From Bifidobacterium breve (GTDB lineage: Bacteria > Actinomycetota > Thermoleophilia > Solirubrobacterales > Solirubrobacteraceae): a DNA stretch of 64,000 bases. Both the position numbers and the translations under genes were made by a program. The stretch lies in NCBI GenBank assembly GCA_945881845.1, contig CAMCVN010000004.1, positions 1 to 64,000 of the forward strand, given 5' to 3'. The notes below the pieces were generated by a model, which was not told the DNA's origin, did no database searches, and worked only from the letters and a program-made list of their open reading frames with translations. Numbering within the stretch: the first letter of the stretch is position 1; each line of letters opens with the position of its first letter. This document shows positions 32,900 to 42,294 of this stretch, piece after piece.

Positions 32900-34885
32900 A
32901 TGGCGACTTACCTCGTAACGGGCGCGACAGGATTCATCGGCCGCAACCTCACGCAGCGCCTCTTGGCGCGCGGCGGCACGGTTCACGCGATTGTTCGCGA
33001 AAGCTCACGCGAACGTTTCGAAGCAACCGCGCAGCACTGGCCGGGCGGCGAGAATCTGAAGGTCGTCAGCGGCGACCTGCTAGAGCCGCGCATGGGCGTC
33101 AGCGAAGAGTGGATAGGCGAGCATCGCGGCAAGATCGACCACGCATTCCACCTCGCTGCGATCTACGACATGACGGCCTCGGAGGCTCGCAACGAGGAGC
33201 TCAACACCGGCGGCACCGCCCACCTCTTGGAGTTGGTCGTCGAGCTTCAGCCGGGCACGCTCCACCATGTTTCATCGGTCGCCGTCGCCGGCTCCTACGA
33301 GGGCGTCTTCACGGAGCAGATGTTCGACGAAGGACAGGCGCTGCCGTCGCCATACCACCGCACCAAGTTCGAGTCCGAGAAGCTGGTGCGTGAGCTGAGC
33401 GCAGTGCCGTGGCGGATCTACCGGCCGGCAGTTGTGATCGGCGATTCGCGGACCGGCACGATCGACAAGGTCGACGGCCCCTACTACTTCTTCAAGGCGA
33501 TCCGCCGCGCGCGCAACGTGCTCCCCTCCTGGCTGCCTCTGATTGGGCCTGAGATCGGCGAGACGAACATCGTGCCGGTTGATTTCGTCGCCGACGCGCT
33601 CGTTGAGATCGCTCACAAGCCAGGGCTCGACGGCAGCGCCTTCCACCTTGCATCGCCGCAGATGATCTCCTCGGCCGAAGCACTCAATGATTTCGCCAAG
33701 GCCGCCAACGCCCCTCACCTTGCGTTGCGACTGCCGCCCGGCCCGCTCGACCCACTGACGGCACAGACCAACGCGCTGCTTCGATCGCTGCCTGGCGTGA
33801 CAACCGTTGCCGAAACGGTGCTCGACGAGTTCGGCATTCCGCCCGAGGTAATCGAACACACCGGCTTCACCTGCTCGTTCGACACAACGCAGACCAATGC
33901 GGCGCTCGCTGGCAGCGGCATTGAAGTCCCGCCTCTGGCGGATTACGCGCAGGTGATCTGGGACTACTGGGAGAACCACCTCGACGCCGGTGGCTTCGCC
34001 AGCAGCTCGCTACGCGCAGCGCTGAACGGGCGAACCGTCGTGATCACCGGCGGTTCAAGCGGCATCGGCCGCTCGGCGGCTTTGGAGATCGCTGCCGCCG
34101 GCGGCACGCCGCTGCTGGTAGCGCGCTCGCTCGACAAACTTGAAGAGGTCAAGGCCGAAATCGAACTGGCCGGTGGCAGCGCCTACTGCTACTCAGCCGA
34201 CCTCTCGGACATGGAATCGATCGACGAGCTCGTCACGACGATCCTCTCGCAGCACGCCTCGATCGACATGATCGTCAACAACGCTGGCCGTTCGATTCGC
34301 CGTTCGATGGCCAACAGCCTCGACCGCTTTCACGATTACGAGCGGACGATGCAGCTCAACTACTTCGGCGCAATCCGCCTCGTGATGGGCTTCATTCCGC
34401 ACATGCAGCAGCGCCGCTTCGGCCACGTCGTCAACGTCTCATCGATCGGCGTTCAGGCCAGCCCGCCTCGCTTCAGCGCATACGTCGCTTCCAAGGCTGC
34501 GCTCGATGCTTGGACTCGGGTCGTCAGCTCGGAGCTGATCGGCGACAACATCACCTTCACGACGATCCACATGCCGCTGGTGCGCACGCCGATGATCGCG
34601 CCGACGAAGATGTACGACCACTTCCCGGCGATCTCACCGGACGAGGCTGGCTCGATGGTCTGTGACGCGCTGCAGCGCAAGCCAAAGCAGATCAACACGA
34701 AGCTTGGAACCGTCGCCGAGGTCGGTTACGCGCTGGCGCCGAAGCTCCTCGACCAGGTCCTCAACGCCGCCTTCCGCGTCTTCCCCGAGTCGGCGGCATC
34801 CTCGGGCCGCGACGCCGCACCTGAGCAGAAGGCCAGTATTGAACAGATGGCGATGGCGAACCTGATGAAGGGCGTTCACTGGTAA
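32900..34885 (+). CDS. Two-domain SDR: extended (acyl-CoA reductase-like) plus classical SDR, AcrA1-like
   Basis: TGATGFIGRN N-terminal; VITGGSSGIGRSAAL and YVASKAALDAW C-terminal. Confidence 0.88.
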   Translation: MATYLVTGATGFIGRNLTQRLLARGGTVHAIVRESSRERFEATAQHWPGGENLKVVSGDLLEPRMGVSEEWIGEHRGKIDHAFHLAAIYDMTASEARNEELNTGGTAHLLELVVELQPGTLHHVSSVAVAGSYEGVFTEQMFDEGQALPSPYHRTKFESEKLVRELSAVPWRIYRPAVVIGDSRTGTIDKVDGPYYFFKAIRRARNVLPSWLPLIGPEIGETNIVPVDFVADALVEIAHKPGLDGSAFHLASPQMISSAEALNDFAKAANAPHLALRLPPGPLDPLTAQTNALLRSLPGVTTVAETVLDEFGIPPEVIEHTGFTCSFDTTQTNAALAGSGIEVPPLADYAQVIWDYWENHLDAGGFASSSLRAALNGRTVVITGGSSGIGRSAALEIAAAGGTPLLVARSLDKLEEVKAEIELAGGSAYCYSADLSDMESIDELVTTILSQHASIDMIVNNAGRSIRRSMANSLDRFHDYERTMQLNYFGAIRLVMGFIPHMQQRRFGHVVNVSSIGVQASPPRFSAYVASKAALDAWTRVVSSELIGDNITFTTIHMPLVRTPMIAPTKMYDHFPAISPDEAGSMVCDALQRKPKQINTKLGTVAEVGYALAPKLLDQVLNAAFRVFPESAASSGRDAAPEQKASIEQMAMANLMKGVHW

Positions 34886-34963
34886 ACCCCCGCGCGACGG
34901 GCTAGCATTTCTATTCCTGACTTTGTCGTCAGTAGTCTGACGCGTTACCGAGGAGCGAGAGAG

Positions 34964-36136
34964 ATGCCCGAAGTTGCCTTCCCCTTCACAGCAGCCGACG
35001 TAGAGCGCACCTGCACGCGCCTCTCCGAAGCAACGATGCTGCCAGGCAGCGCCTTCACCGACCCGTCGGTTCTTGACTGGGAGCAGAAGAACTTCTTCCA
35101 GTCCGGCTGGGTCTGCGTCGGCCACACCGGCCAGCTGCGTGAGCGCGGTCAGTACATCTCAGCCCAAGTAGGCTCAACCAGCGTGCTCGTCGTTGCAGAC
35201 GATGATGCTCTGCCGCGCGCCTTCATCAACAGCTGCCGCCACCGCGGCGCAAAGATTGTTGACGAGCCGGAAGGCCAGGTTCGCCGCCTTCGCTGCTCCT
35301 ACCACGCCTGGTCGTACGGCTTCGACGGCTCGCTTACAAACGCGCCGTTCACCGACGACCTCGACAACTTTGACGCAAGTTGCATGGGCCTGCTGCCGGT
35401 TGACCTCGCGGTCGTCGAGGGGCTCGTGCTGATCGACCTCTCGGGTGAGGCTGGCCCACCGGCCGAACACATCGGTGACCTCGCCGAAAGGCTCGCGCAG
35501 TACCGCCTCAGCGAACTCAACCGCGGCGCCAAGGTTGTCTACGAGGTGAACGCGAACTGGAAGACGATCGTCGAGAACTACAGCGAATGCCTTCACTGCC
35601 CCGGCATCCACCCCGAACTGAACCGTCTGTCGCACTACTTGACCGGCGAGACGATGAGCGGCGACGGCGACTGGTGCGGCGGCTCGATGGACTTGGCCGA
35701 GGACGCCGAGACGATGGGCAAGAATGGTGGCGGCAACCACCGCGAGCCGATCGAAGGCCTCGGCGAAGCGGACCTGCGCACGGTCCTCTACTTCACGATC
35801 TTCCCTAACGCGATGGTCTCGCTTCACCCCGATTACGTGATGCTGCACACGCTCTGGCCGAAGGCGCCAAACCGCACCGAAGTGACCTGCGAATGGCTCT
35901 TTGAGGACCGCACGATCGCCGCAGCCGATTTTGACCCAAGCGACGCCGTCGAGTTCTGGGATCAAGTCAACCGCGAAGACTGGGGCGTCTGCGAACTGAC
36001 CCAGAAAGGTCTCGGCGACGGCACGCTGCCAGCCGGCCGCTACACGAAGCAGGAGGATGTAGGTCACAAGTTCGACGTGATCGTCGCCCACCGCTACCTC
36101 GAAGCACTCGGCGCAGCGATCCCTGCCCGCAATTAA
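34964..36136 (+). CDS. Rieske-type ring-hydroxylating oxygenase alpha subunit
   Basis: CRHRGAKI...CSYHAWSYG; mononuclear iron motif ENYSECLHCPGIHPE. Confidence 0.93.
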   Translation: MPEVAFPFTAADVERTCTRLSEATMLPGSAFTDPSVLDWEQKNFFQSGWVCVGHTGQLRERGQYISAQVGSTSVLVVADDDALPRAFINSCRHRGAKIVDEPEGQVRRLRCSYHAWSYGFDGSLTNAPFTDDLDNFDASCMGLLPVDLAVVEGLVLIDLSGEAGPPAEHIGDLAERLAQYRLSELNRGAKVVYEVNANWKTIVENYSECLHCPGIHPELNRLSHYLTGETMSGDGDWCGGSMDLAEDAETMGKNGGGNHREPIEGLGEADLRTVLYFTIFPNAMVSLHPDYVMLHTLWPKAPNRTEVTCEWLFEDRTIAAADFDPSDAVEFWDQVNREDWGVCELTQKGLGDGTLPAGRYTKQEDVGHKFDVIVAHRYLEALGAAIPARN

Positions 36137-36185
36137 GCGAATTCCCGGTTGACAGCGAACCCCGCTGGAAGGTAGAAGTACACCT

Positions 36186-37499
36186 CTGACCCCGGCGCCT
36201 GAAGATCCAAAGCCCGGCCTCTCGCGCCGCTCACTCTTCGCCCGCACGGGTGCGGCTGCGCTCGGCGCGACGACGCTCGCGGGTCTTGCTGGCTGCGAGA
36301 ACACAACGACGCCAGTTGCGGCAGATGGCGCCGCCAGCGGCGGGCCTGGACTGCTAGGCGACCCAACCGCTGGTGGCCCGGTCGATTCTGCAGGCATTCC
36401 GCTCGCGCGGCGTGACTATCCAGTAACTCTCCCCCGCTTTCAGGAGCCGGTCTCAGCCTCGGGTAAGCCTGAGACCGGGGGCGTTTTTAAGATTTATAAT
36501 TACGCCGACTACCTAAACCCCGACGTGCTGAAGGAGTTCGGCAAGCGAGAGGGCGTGGAGGTCAAGGTGACGACCTTCGACAGCGTCGATGAAGCGTTCT
36601 CGAAGCTGAGCACAGCCGGGTTGGAGTTCGACGTGATCGTCTCAACCCCAGACCAGCTCTCAAAGCTCGTTGGACGCAAGCTGCTCCAGCCGCTCAACGA
36701 AGAGCTAGTGCCAAACCTCAAGAAGAACATCTGGGAAGAGATCCATAGCCCCTTCTACGACGTCGACTCGCGCTACACGGTTCCTTACGTCGTCTATACG
36801 ACCGGAATCGGCTGGCGCAATGACAAGGTCAATGTCGATCCAGCCAGCCTTGAGAACGGCTGGAACGCGCTCTGGGACGCGACCAGTCAGCGCGGCAAGG
36901 TTCAGCTGCTTGACGACAAGCGCGAGGCGCTTGGAATGGCGATGCTCCGTGCCGGTCAGCCAAACATCAACACCGGCTCGCCAGAGATCGTCAACCTCGC
37001 CTTGGAGGGACTTGACGAACTGGCAAAGAACGTGCGCCCAAAGGTGCAGATCTCGGCCTACGAGACGCTGCCGGCGGGCCGCATCACGATCGGCCAGATG
37101 TGGTCGGGGGACCTGCTCTCCGGAGCGATCAATTACCTACCCGAGGGCACCCCCGCCTCTGTGATGTCGTACTGGTACCAGCCTGAGGGCGGCCCGGTCT
37201 TCAACGACATCCTGACCGTCGCCGCCGCCTCGAAGAAGCCGATCATCGCCCATCGCTTCCTCAACTACATGATGGAACCGCAGGTCGCCTACGACAACTT
37301 CGTCAATTACGTCGGCTACCAGCCGCCACAGAAGTCGCTCAACGCGGCGAAGCTCTTCGACGAGGGAATCCTGCCGAAGTCGCTGAGCAACGCGGTCGTC
37401 ACGCAGGAGGCCTACGCGGCCGGCAACGGCTTCCTAACGCTGACCGCTGAAGGTGAGCAGACTTGGGAGAAGGCCTGGTCGAAGTTCCGGGCGGGCTAA
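36186..37499 (+). CDS. Polyamine-type ABC transporter substrate-binding Tat lipoprotein; start codon uncertain (CTG?)
   Basis: In-frame upstream sequence encodes SRRSLFARTGAAALGATTLAGLAGCEN Tat/lipobox signal; no ATG/GTG/TTG between the in-frame TGA at 36150 and GTG 36525. Confidence 0.8.
   Translation: MTPAPEDPKPGLSRRSLFARTGAAALGATTLAGLAGCENTTTPVAADGAASGGPGLLGDPTAGGPVDSAGIPLARRDYPVTLPRFQEPVSASGKPETGGVFKIYNYADYLNPDVLKEFGKREGVEVKVTTFDSVDEAFSKLSTAGLEFDVIVSTPDQLSKLVGRKLLQPLNEELVPNLKKNIWEEIHSPFYDVDSRYTVPYVVYTTGIGWRNDKVNVDPASLENGWNALWDATSQRGKVQLLDDKREALGMAMLRAGQPNINTGSPEIVNLALEGLDELAKNVRPKVQISAYETLPAGRITIGQMWSGDLLSGAINYLPEGTPASVMSYWYQPEGGPVFNDILTVAAASKKPIIAHRFLNYMMEPQVAYDNFVNYVGYQPPQKSLNAAKLFDEGILPKSLSNAVVTQEAYAAGNGFLTLTAEGEQTWEKAWSKFRAG
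36447..36488 (+). terminator. Intrinsic-terminator-like hairpin inside CDS
   Basis: CCGGTCTCAG-N12-CTGAGACCGG perfect 10-bp arms followed by gggcgTTTTT. Confidence 0.55.
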
Positions 37500-37501
37500 A
37501 G

Positions 37502-38413
37502 ATGGCAAACCGCAGGATCTGGGGCTTCTTTGCCGCGCCAGGAATGGTCTGGCTTGGGCTTTTCTTTGTTGTCGCCTTCTATGCCGTTATCAGCGTTGGG
37601 CTCGGCAACATCAACACGCTCTACCAGCCGATCCCGCACTGGAACCCGCTCGACTGGAACGTTGGCTACCTAATTCAGGCAATCGAGTCGGTAATCCCCG
37701 GCGGCCAGAACTGGCCTGTAGTCGTTCGCACCGTGATCTACATCACAGCGGCGATCATCGGTGCGCTGCTGATCGGATACCCAGTCGCCTACTACGCATC
37801 GCGCCACGCTGGCCGCTGGCGCGGGCTGGTTGTCGTGCTGCTGATCCTGCCGTTCTGGATCTCCTACATCATGCGTATGTTCGCTTGGACCAACCTGCTC
37901 GCGCCCGACGGTTATGGCTCAAAGTTCCTTAGCGCGCTTTCGATCGACTCGCTCTTCTCATCGCTCGGACTGCTCGATGGCACCGACTGGCTCGGCGGCC
38001 AGGGAATCACCGTGGTCATCGCCTTGATCTACGGCTATGTGCCGTTCTTCATTCTGCCGCTCTTTGCTTCGCTCGACCGCATAGACCAGCGCGTGATCGA
38101 AGCCGCGCGTGACCTTGGTGCGCCGCCACCGAGCTCATTCTGGCGCGTGATCCTGCCGATGTCGAAGCCGGGAATCCTCGCCGGGCTGGTGCTCGTTGCG
38201 CTGCCGATGGCAGGCGATTACTACACGCAGACGCTGATGAGCGGCTCGCCCTCGACGAGCATGATCGGCAACACGATCAACGATTACATCCAAGGCGGGC
38301 CCGATAAGTCGCTCGGCGCGGCGATGACGATTCTGCTCTCAGTCGTGCTGCTCTTCTTCATGCTCTATTACCTGCGCACGCTGCGCCGTGAACAAGGCGA
38401 GGTGGCGGCATGA
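37502..38413 (+). CDS. Polyamine-type ABC transporter permease (PotB-like)
   Basis: EAARDLGAPPPSSFWRVILPMSKPGI permease motif; operon context. Confidence 0.92.
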   Translation: MANRRIWGFFAAPGMVWLGLFFVVAFYAVISVGLGNINTLYQPIPHWNPLDWNVGYLIQAIESVIPGGQNWPVVVRTVIYITAAIIGALLIGYPVAYYASRHAGRWRGLVVVLLILPFWISYIMRMFAWTNLLAPDGYGSKFLSALSIDSLFSSLGLLDGTDWLGGQGITVVIALIYGYVPFFILPLFASLDRIDQRVIEAARDLGAPPPSSFWRVILPMSKPGILAGLVLVALPMAGDYYTQTLMSGSPSTSMIGNTINDYIQGGPDKSLGAAMTILLSVVLLFFMLYYLRTLRREQGEVAA

Positions 38414-39342
38414 GCTCCGCACCGACCGAGCAGGCTGCCACAACCCAGCAAGCGAAGAGTCCACGATTCTCACTCGGCAACCCGTGGAGCAAGCCGCGCT
38501 GGCTCACCGGCATCACCTGGGTCTACATCCTTTGGTCGCTACTGCCGGTGCTGCTGGCGATCCGCGTGGCCTTTAACGAAGGGCGCTCGCGCACGGCAAT
38601 CGACGGCTGGTCGCTGAAGTGGTTCTTTGGCGACAACAGCTTCAGCGTCTTCGGTGACCCGGCGCTGCAAGACGCGCTGACCCACAGCCTCTTGCTTGCC
38701 GGACTGGCGATGCTGATTGCCACTCCGCTTGGAATAATGCTCGCGATCGGGCTGCAGCGCTGGCGCGGCCGTGGTTCCGGGCCGGCCAATGTTGTGGCGC
38801 TACTGCCGCTCGTCACGCCGGAGCTGGTATTCGCAGTTGGCCTCTTCCTGCTCTTCACAACGCTGCTCTCAACGATTGGACTGGGCACCACCGCACAGGT
38901 GATCGGCCACGTGACCTTCTCAATGTCGTTCGTCGTCGTGATCGTGCGCGGCCGCCTCGTTACGGTCGGCCCCGACGTTGAGGAGGCCGCCGCCGATCTT
39001 GGAGCCCCTCCCCTGGCTGTAATCTGGCGCGTCCTGCTGCCGCTGCTGGCGCCAGCGATCGCGGCCAGCGTGCTGATCGTCTTCGCGCTCTCGATCGACG
39101 ACTTCGTTGTCAGCCAGTACCTCGCTTCAGGCGCCGACACGGCGACCGTCCCAATGCGAATCTACGCTCAGGCGCGTGCCGCACCGCTGCCGTCGCTGAA
39201 CGCGTTGGCAACGCTGATGCTTCTCTTCACGCTGCTGGCGTTGGTGCTGGCCTACGTTGTTTTCCGATTCATGACGCGTGGCGAAAAGCGTGGCTCGGCG
39301 ATCGAACAGATCGCCTCAATCGATTCTGGAGGTGGACGATGA
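38410..39342 (+). CDS. Polyamine-type ABC transporter permease (PotC-like)
   Basis: EEAAADLGAPPLAVIWRVLLPLLAPAI; SIDDFVVSQY. Confidence 0.92.
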   Translation: MSSAPTEQAATTQQAKSPRFSLGNPWSKPRWLTGITWVYILWSLLPVLLAIRVAFNEGRSRTAIDGWSLKWFFGDNSFSVFGDPALQDALTHSLLLAGLAMLIATPLGIMLAIGLQRWRGRGSGPANVVALLPLVTPELVFAVGLFLLFTTLLSTIGLGTTAQVIGHVTFSMSFVVVIVRGRLVTVGPDVEEAAADLGAPPLAVIWRVLLPLLAPAIAASVLIVFALSIDDFVVSQYLASGADTATVPMRIYAQARAAPLPSLNALATLMLLFTLLALVLAYVVFRFMTRGEKRGSAIEQIASIDSGGGR

Positions 39343-40460
39343 GTGAAGGAGATATCCGGCTCGAAGGGCTGGTTAAGAACTACGGTGATGTGGTTGCAGT
39401 CGACGGAATCGACCTGCACATCCCCTCCGGCGAGTTCTTCACGATGCTCGGCCCATCGGGCTGCGGCAAGACAACAACGCTGCGGATGATTGCCGGATTT
39501 GAGCGCCCAACCGAGGGCGAGATTCTGCTCGACGGTGTAGACATGTCGTCAACGCCGCCACACAAGCGCCGCGTCAACACGGTCTTCCAAAACTACGCGC
39601 TCTTCACGCACATGACGGTCGCCGAGAACGTTGGCTTCGGCCTGCGCTACCAGAAGGTCGGTAAAGACGAAGCGATGCAACGCGTGCGAGCGGTGATGGA
39701 GATGGTTCAGATCAGCGAACTCGGCGAGCGGCGCACTTCGGAGCTCTCGGGCGGCCAGCAGCAGCGCGTCGCGCTGGCAAGGGCGCTGGTGCTGGAAGCG
39801 CCGGTGCTGCTGCTCGACGAGCCGCTTGGCGCGCTCGACGCACGTTTGCGGCTTGACCTGCAGGTCGAACTGAAGCGGATTCAGGAGCAGCTCGAAGTGA
39901 CCTTCATCTACGTCACCCACGATCAGGACGAGGCGCTGACGATGAGCGACCGCGTCGCCGTGATGAAGGGCGGAAAGATCGAGCAGTGCGACGTGCCACA
40001 GAAGCTTTACGAGGAGCCGAACACGGCCTTCGTCGCCAACTTCCTCGGCTCAGCAAACCTGCTCAGCGTTGAGGCGAAGGCAGCGGGCGCAGGCTGCGAT
40101 GTGATCCTCGGCAACTTCACGCTTAAGAGCGACAGCAAGCCTGAGCAGGCTGGCGTCGGCACGGCGATGATTCGCCCCGAGTACGTCAAGCTTGAGCCGC
40201 ACGGCAGCGAGGGCGAGAACCGCGTCCCCGGAATGGTCGAAGAGGTCGTCTACATGGGCTTCCACCAGGATGTCCGCGTGCGACTTGCCAACGGTGACCT
40301 GGTCCGCGCTGACGTCCCCAACGATGGCGATTCGCCGGAGTACGAGCAAGGTAACGCGGTTGCGGTTCACCTCCGCGCAGCAAACCTGCGAGTGCTCGAT
40401 GACTACCCCGATGAAGCTGCTGACGACACCGCTGACGACGCAGATACCGCCGCCGTCTAG
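39339..40460 (+). CDS. Polyamine-type ABC transporter ATP-binding protein (PotA-like)
   Basis: GPSGCGKTTTLRMIAGFE, LSGGQQQRVALARAL, TOBE-like C-terminus. Confidence 0.95.
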   Translation: MSEGDIRLEGLVKNYGDVVAVDGIDLHIPSGEFFTMLGPSGCGKTTTLRMIAGFERPTEGEILLDGVDMSSTPPHKRRVNTVFQNYALFTHMTVAENVGFGLRYQKVGKDEAMQRVRAVMEMVQISELGERRTSELSGGQQQRVALARALVLEAPVLLLDEPLGALDARLRLDLQVELKRIQEQLEVTFIYVTHDQDEALTMSDRVAVMKGGKIEQCDVPQKLYEEPNTAFVANFLGSANLLSVEAKAAGAGCDVILGNFTLKSDSKPEQAGVGTAMIRPEYVKLEPHGSEGENRVPGMVEEVVYMGFHQDVRVRLANGDLVRADVPNDGDSPEYEQGNAVAVHLRAANLRVLDDYPDEAADDTADDADTAAV

Positions 40461-40475
40461 AGCGAGCCGGTGCGC

Positions 40476-41051
40476 TCAGAGACCGAGCTCGGGCGCGGCC
40501 GACGACCAGATCTGTTGGCGCGCGAGCTCAAGCGTGATTGCCGGGTCTCCGATCAACACTCGAATCCCGTAGCCGTCGATCAGCGCCAACAGGTGGTTGG
40601 CCACTTGCTCGACGTCGGCGATCTTGAACTCGCCGCTCGCGATACCGGCGCGCAGCTCATCGGTGAACCAGTCATGCAGCTTCGCGTAAAGGCGGGCGCC
40701 AAACTCGCGCAGGTCGGGTTCGCGCGCGGCGCGCAGCCAAAGCTCTACCCAGAGAACAAAGTCGTCGTGGAGGGCGTCGGAGCTGGGCAGGCAGATGTCG
40801 ATCATCTCGGCCAGCCGCTGCGCCGACGTGGCGTCAGCGCCGAGCTCTTCGCCAACGCGCAACTGCGCGGCATGGTCGTAGGAGTACTCGAGCGCTTCGG
40901 CCAGCAGCAGATCGCGCGTTTCGAAGTGGTAATGGACCAGCGCGGTCGAGACGCTGGCCTCGTTGGCGACGCGGGCGACCCTCACGCCATCGGTTCCCTC
41001 TTGGGCAATACGCTTAACGGCCGCCTCGAGAATTTGATCGCGCATCGACAT
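40476..41051 (-). CDS. TetR family regulator (BetI-like)
   Basis: HTH ILEAAVKRIAQEGTDGVRVARVANEASVSTALVHYHFETRDLLL; BetI-like C-terminal domain. Confidence 0.9.
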   Translation of the reverse strand: MSMRDQILEAAVKRIAQEGTDGVRVARVANEASVSTALVHYHFETRDLLLAEALEYSYDHAAQLRVGEELGADATSAQRLAEMIDICLPSSDALHDDFVLWVELWLRAAREPDLREFGARLYAKLHDWFTDELRAGIASGEFKIADVEQVANHLLALIDGYGIRVLIGDPAITLELARQQIWSSAAPELGL

Positions 41052-41091
41052 TGTTCAGCGAAGCTTAGTCCCCGACCGGAATGAGAAGACG

Positions 41092-42294
41092 ATGACCACC
41101 GCAGCCAACTCCCCAGCCCCCGCCGACGTGCTCAGCCTCAGCGAATCAGAGCTTGAGCTTCAGGCCCGCGCGCGCAAGTTCGCCGACGAGATCCTCCAGC
41201 CGCTTGAGGTCGAAGCTGAGATGAACGGCGGCCACCTTCCAGCAGACGCGCTCAAGACAATCAAAGAGGAGTCGCTGAAGCGCAAGCTCAGCGGCGGCCT
41301 GCACGCCGCCGAGCACGGCGGCAACAGCTGGACGCACGTCGAATGGTTCCTCGTCGAGGAGCAGCTCGGGCGCATCACGAACGCCGTCTCTTGGCACATG
41401 CCGACGGCCTATAACGTGCTTGCCCACGGCTCGCCCGCGCAGATCGAGAAGTACCTGCTGCCAGGGCTCCGCGGTGAGACGCATGACGCTTACGCGGTGA
41501 CAGAAGAGCACGCCGGCTCCGACCCGTCGGGGATCACGACGACGGCGGTGAAGGACGGCGAAGGCTGGACGATCAACGGTGAGAAGTGGTTCGTCACCTA
41601 TGGCGACGTGGCGGCCGTCTTCATCGTGATGGCCAACGCAATCGTTGACGGGGAGCCGCAGGGGACGCTCTTCTTGATCGACGCCGATACAGACGGGATC
41701 GAAGTAGTCGACAACCCGCCGTTCACGCACACCTATCCACACGGCCACCCGACGATTCGCTTCAACGACGTGAAGGTCGGCGACGACGCGATCATCGGCG
41801 GCCTCGGCGGTGGCGACAAGCTGCAGCAGGACTGGTTCTCCGAAGAGCGGCTCGGAATCGCGGCCCGTTGCGGTGGCGCGATGACGCGACTGCTGGAGGA
41901 AACGACCGCGTGGGCGATCGAGCGCGAGCAGGGCGGCTCGCGGATCATCGACTATCAGGGCGTCTCGTTCCCGCTCGCTGACTCGGCCGCCGACGTAGCT
42001 GCCGGGCGACTGCTTGGCCTCTATACCGCGCGTCTCGCCGACGCCGGCGCCGACCCGAAGCTGATCCACGCCAAGTCATCGATGGCGAAGCTCTTCATGA
42101 GCGAAGCAGCAAACCGCTGTGCCGATCGTTGCCTGCAAATCTTCGGTGGCCGCGGCTACATGCGCAGCAACGTTGCTGAGCGCTTCTGGCGCGAGCTGCG
42201 CGTCGATCGGATCTGGGAAGGCACGAGCGAAATCCAGCGGTTGATCATCGCCCGCTCACTCGAGCGCCGCGGCGTTGAGCGAGTAATTAACTAG
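41092..42294 (+). CDS. Acyl-CoA dehydrogenase family protein
   Basis: YAVTEEHAGSDPSG, QIFGGRGYMRSNVAERFWRELRVDRIWEGTSEIQ. Confidence 0.95.
   Translation: MTTAANSPAPADVLSLSESELELQARARKFADEILQPLEVEAEMNGGHLPADALKTIKEESLKRKLSGGLHAAEHGGNSWTHVEWFLVEEQLGRITNAVSWHMPTAYNVLAHGSPAQIEKYLLPGLRGETHDAYAVTEEHAGSDPSGITTTAVKDGEGWTINGEKWFVTYGDVAAVFIVMANAIVDGEPQGTLFLIDADTDGIEVVDNPPFTHTYPHGHPTIRFNDVKVGDDAIIGGLGGGDKLQQDWFSEERLGIAARCGGAMTRLLEETTAWAIEREQGGSRIIDYQGVSFPLADSAADVAAGRLLGLYTARLADAGADPKLIHAKSSMAKLFMSEAANRCADRCLQIFGGRGYMRSNVAERFWRELRVDRIWEGTSEIQRLIIARSLERRGVERVIN

Noticed and set aside
35174-36397. 407 aa minus-strand ORF
   Set aside because: Antisense shadow of the Rieske gene and the Tat signal of the binding protein; no family motif
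40461-40490. gagcg-N8-cgctc inverted repeat between convergent potA-like and tetR genes
   Set aside because: Only 5-bp arms and no T-tract; too weak to call a terminator
41146-42069. 307 aa minus-strand ORF
   Set aside because: Antisense to acyl-CoA dehydrogenase; no recognisable motif
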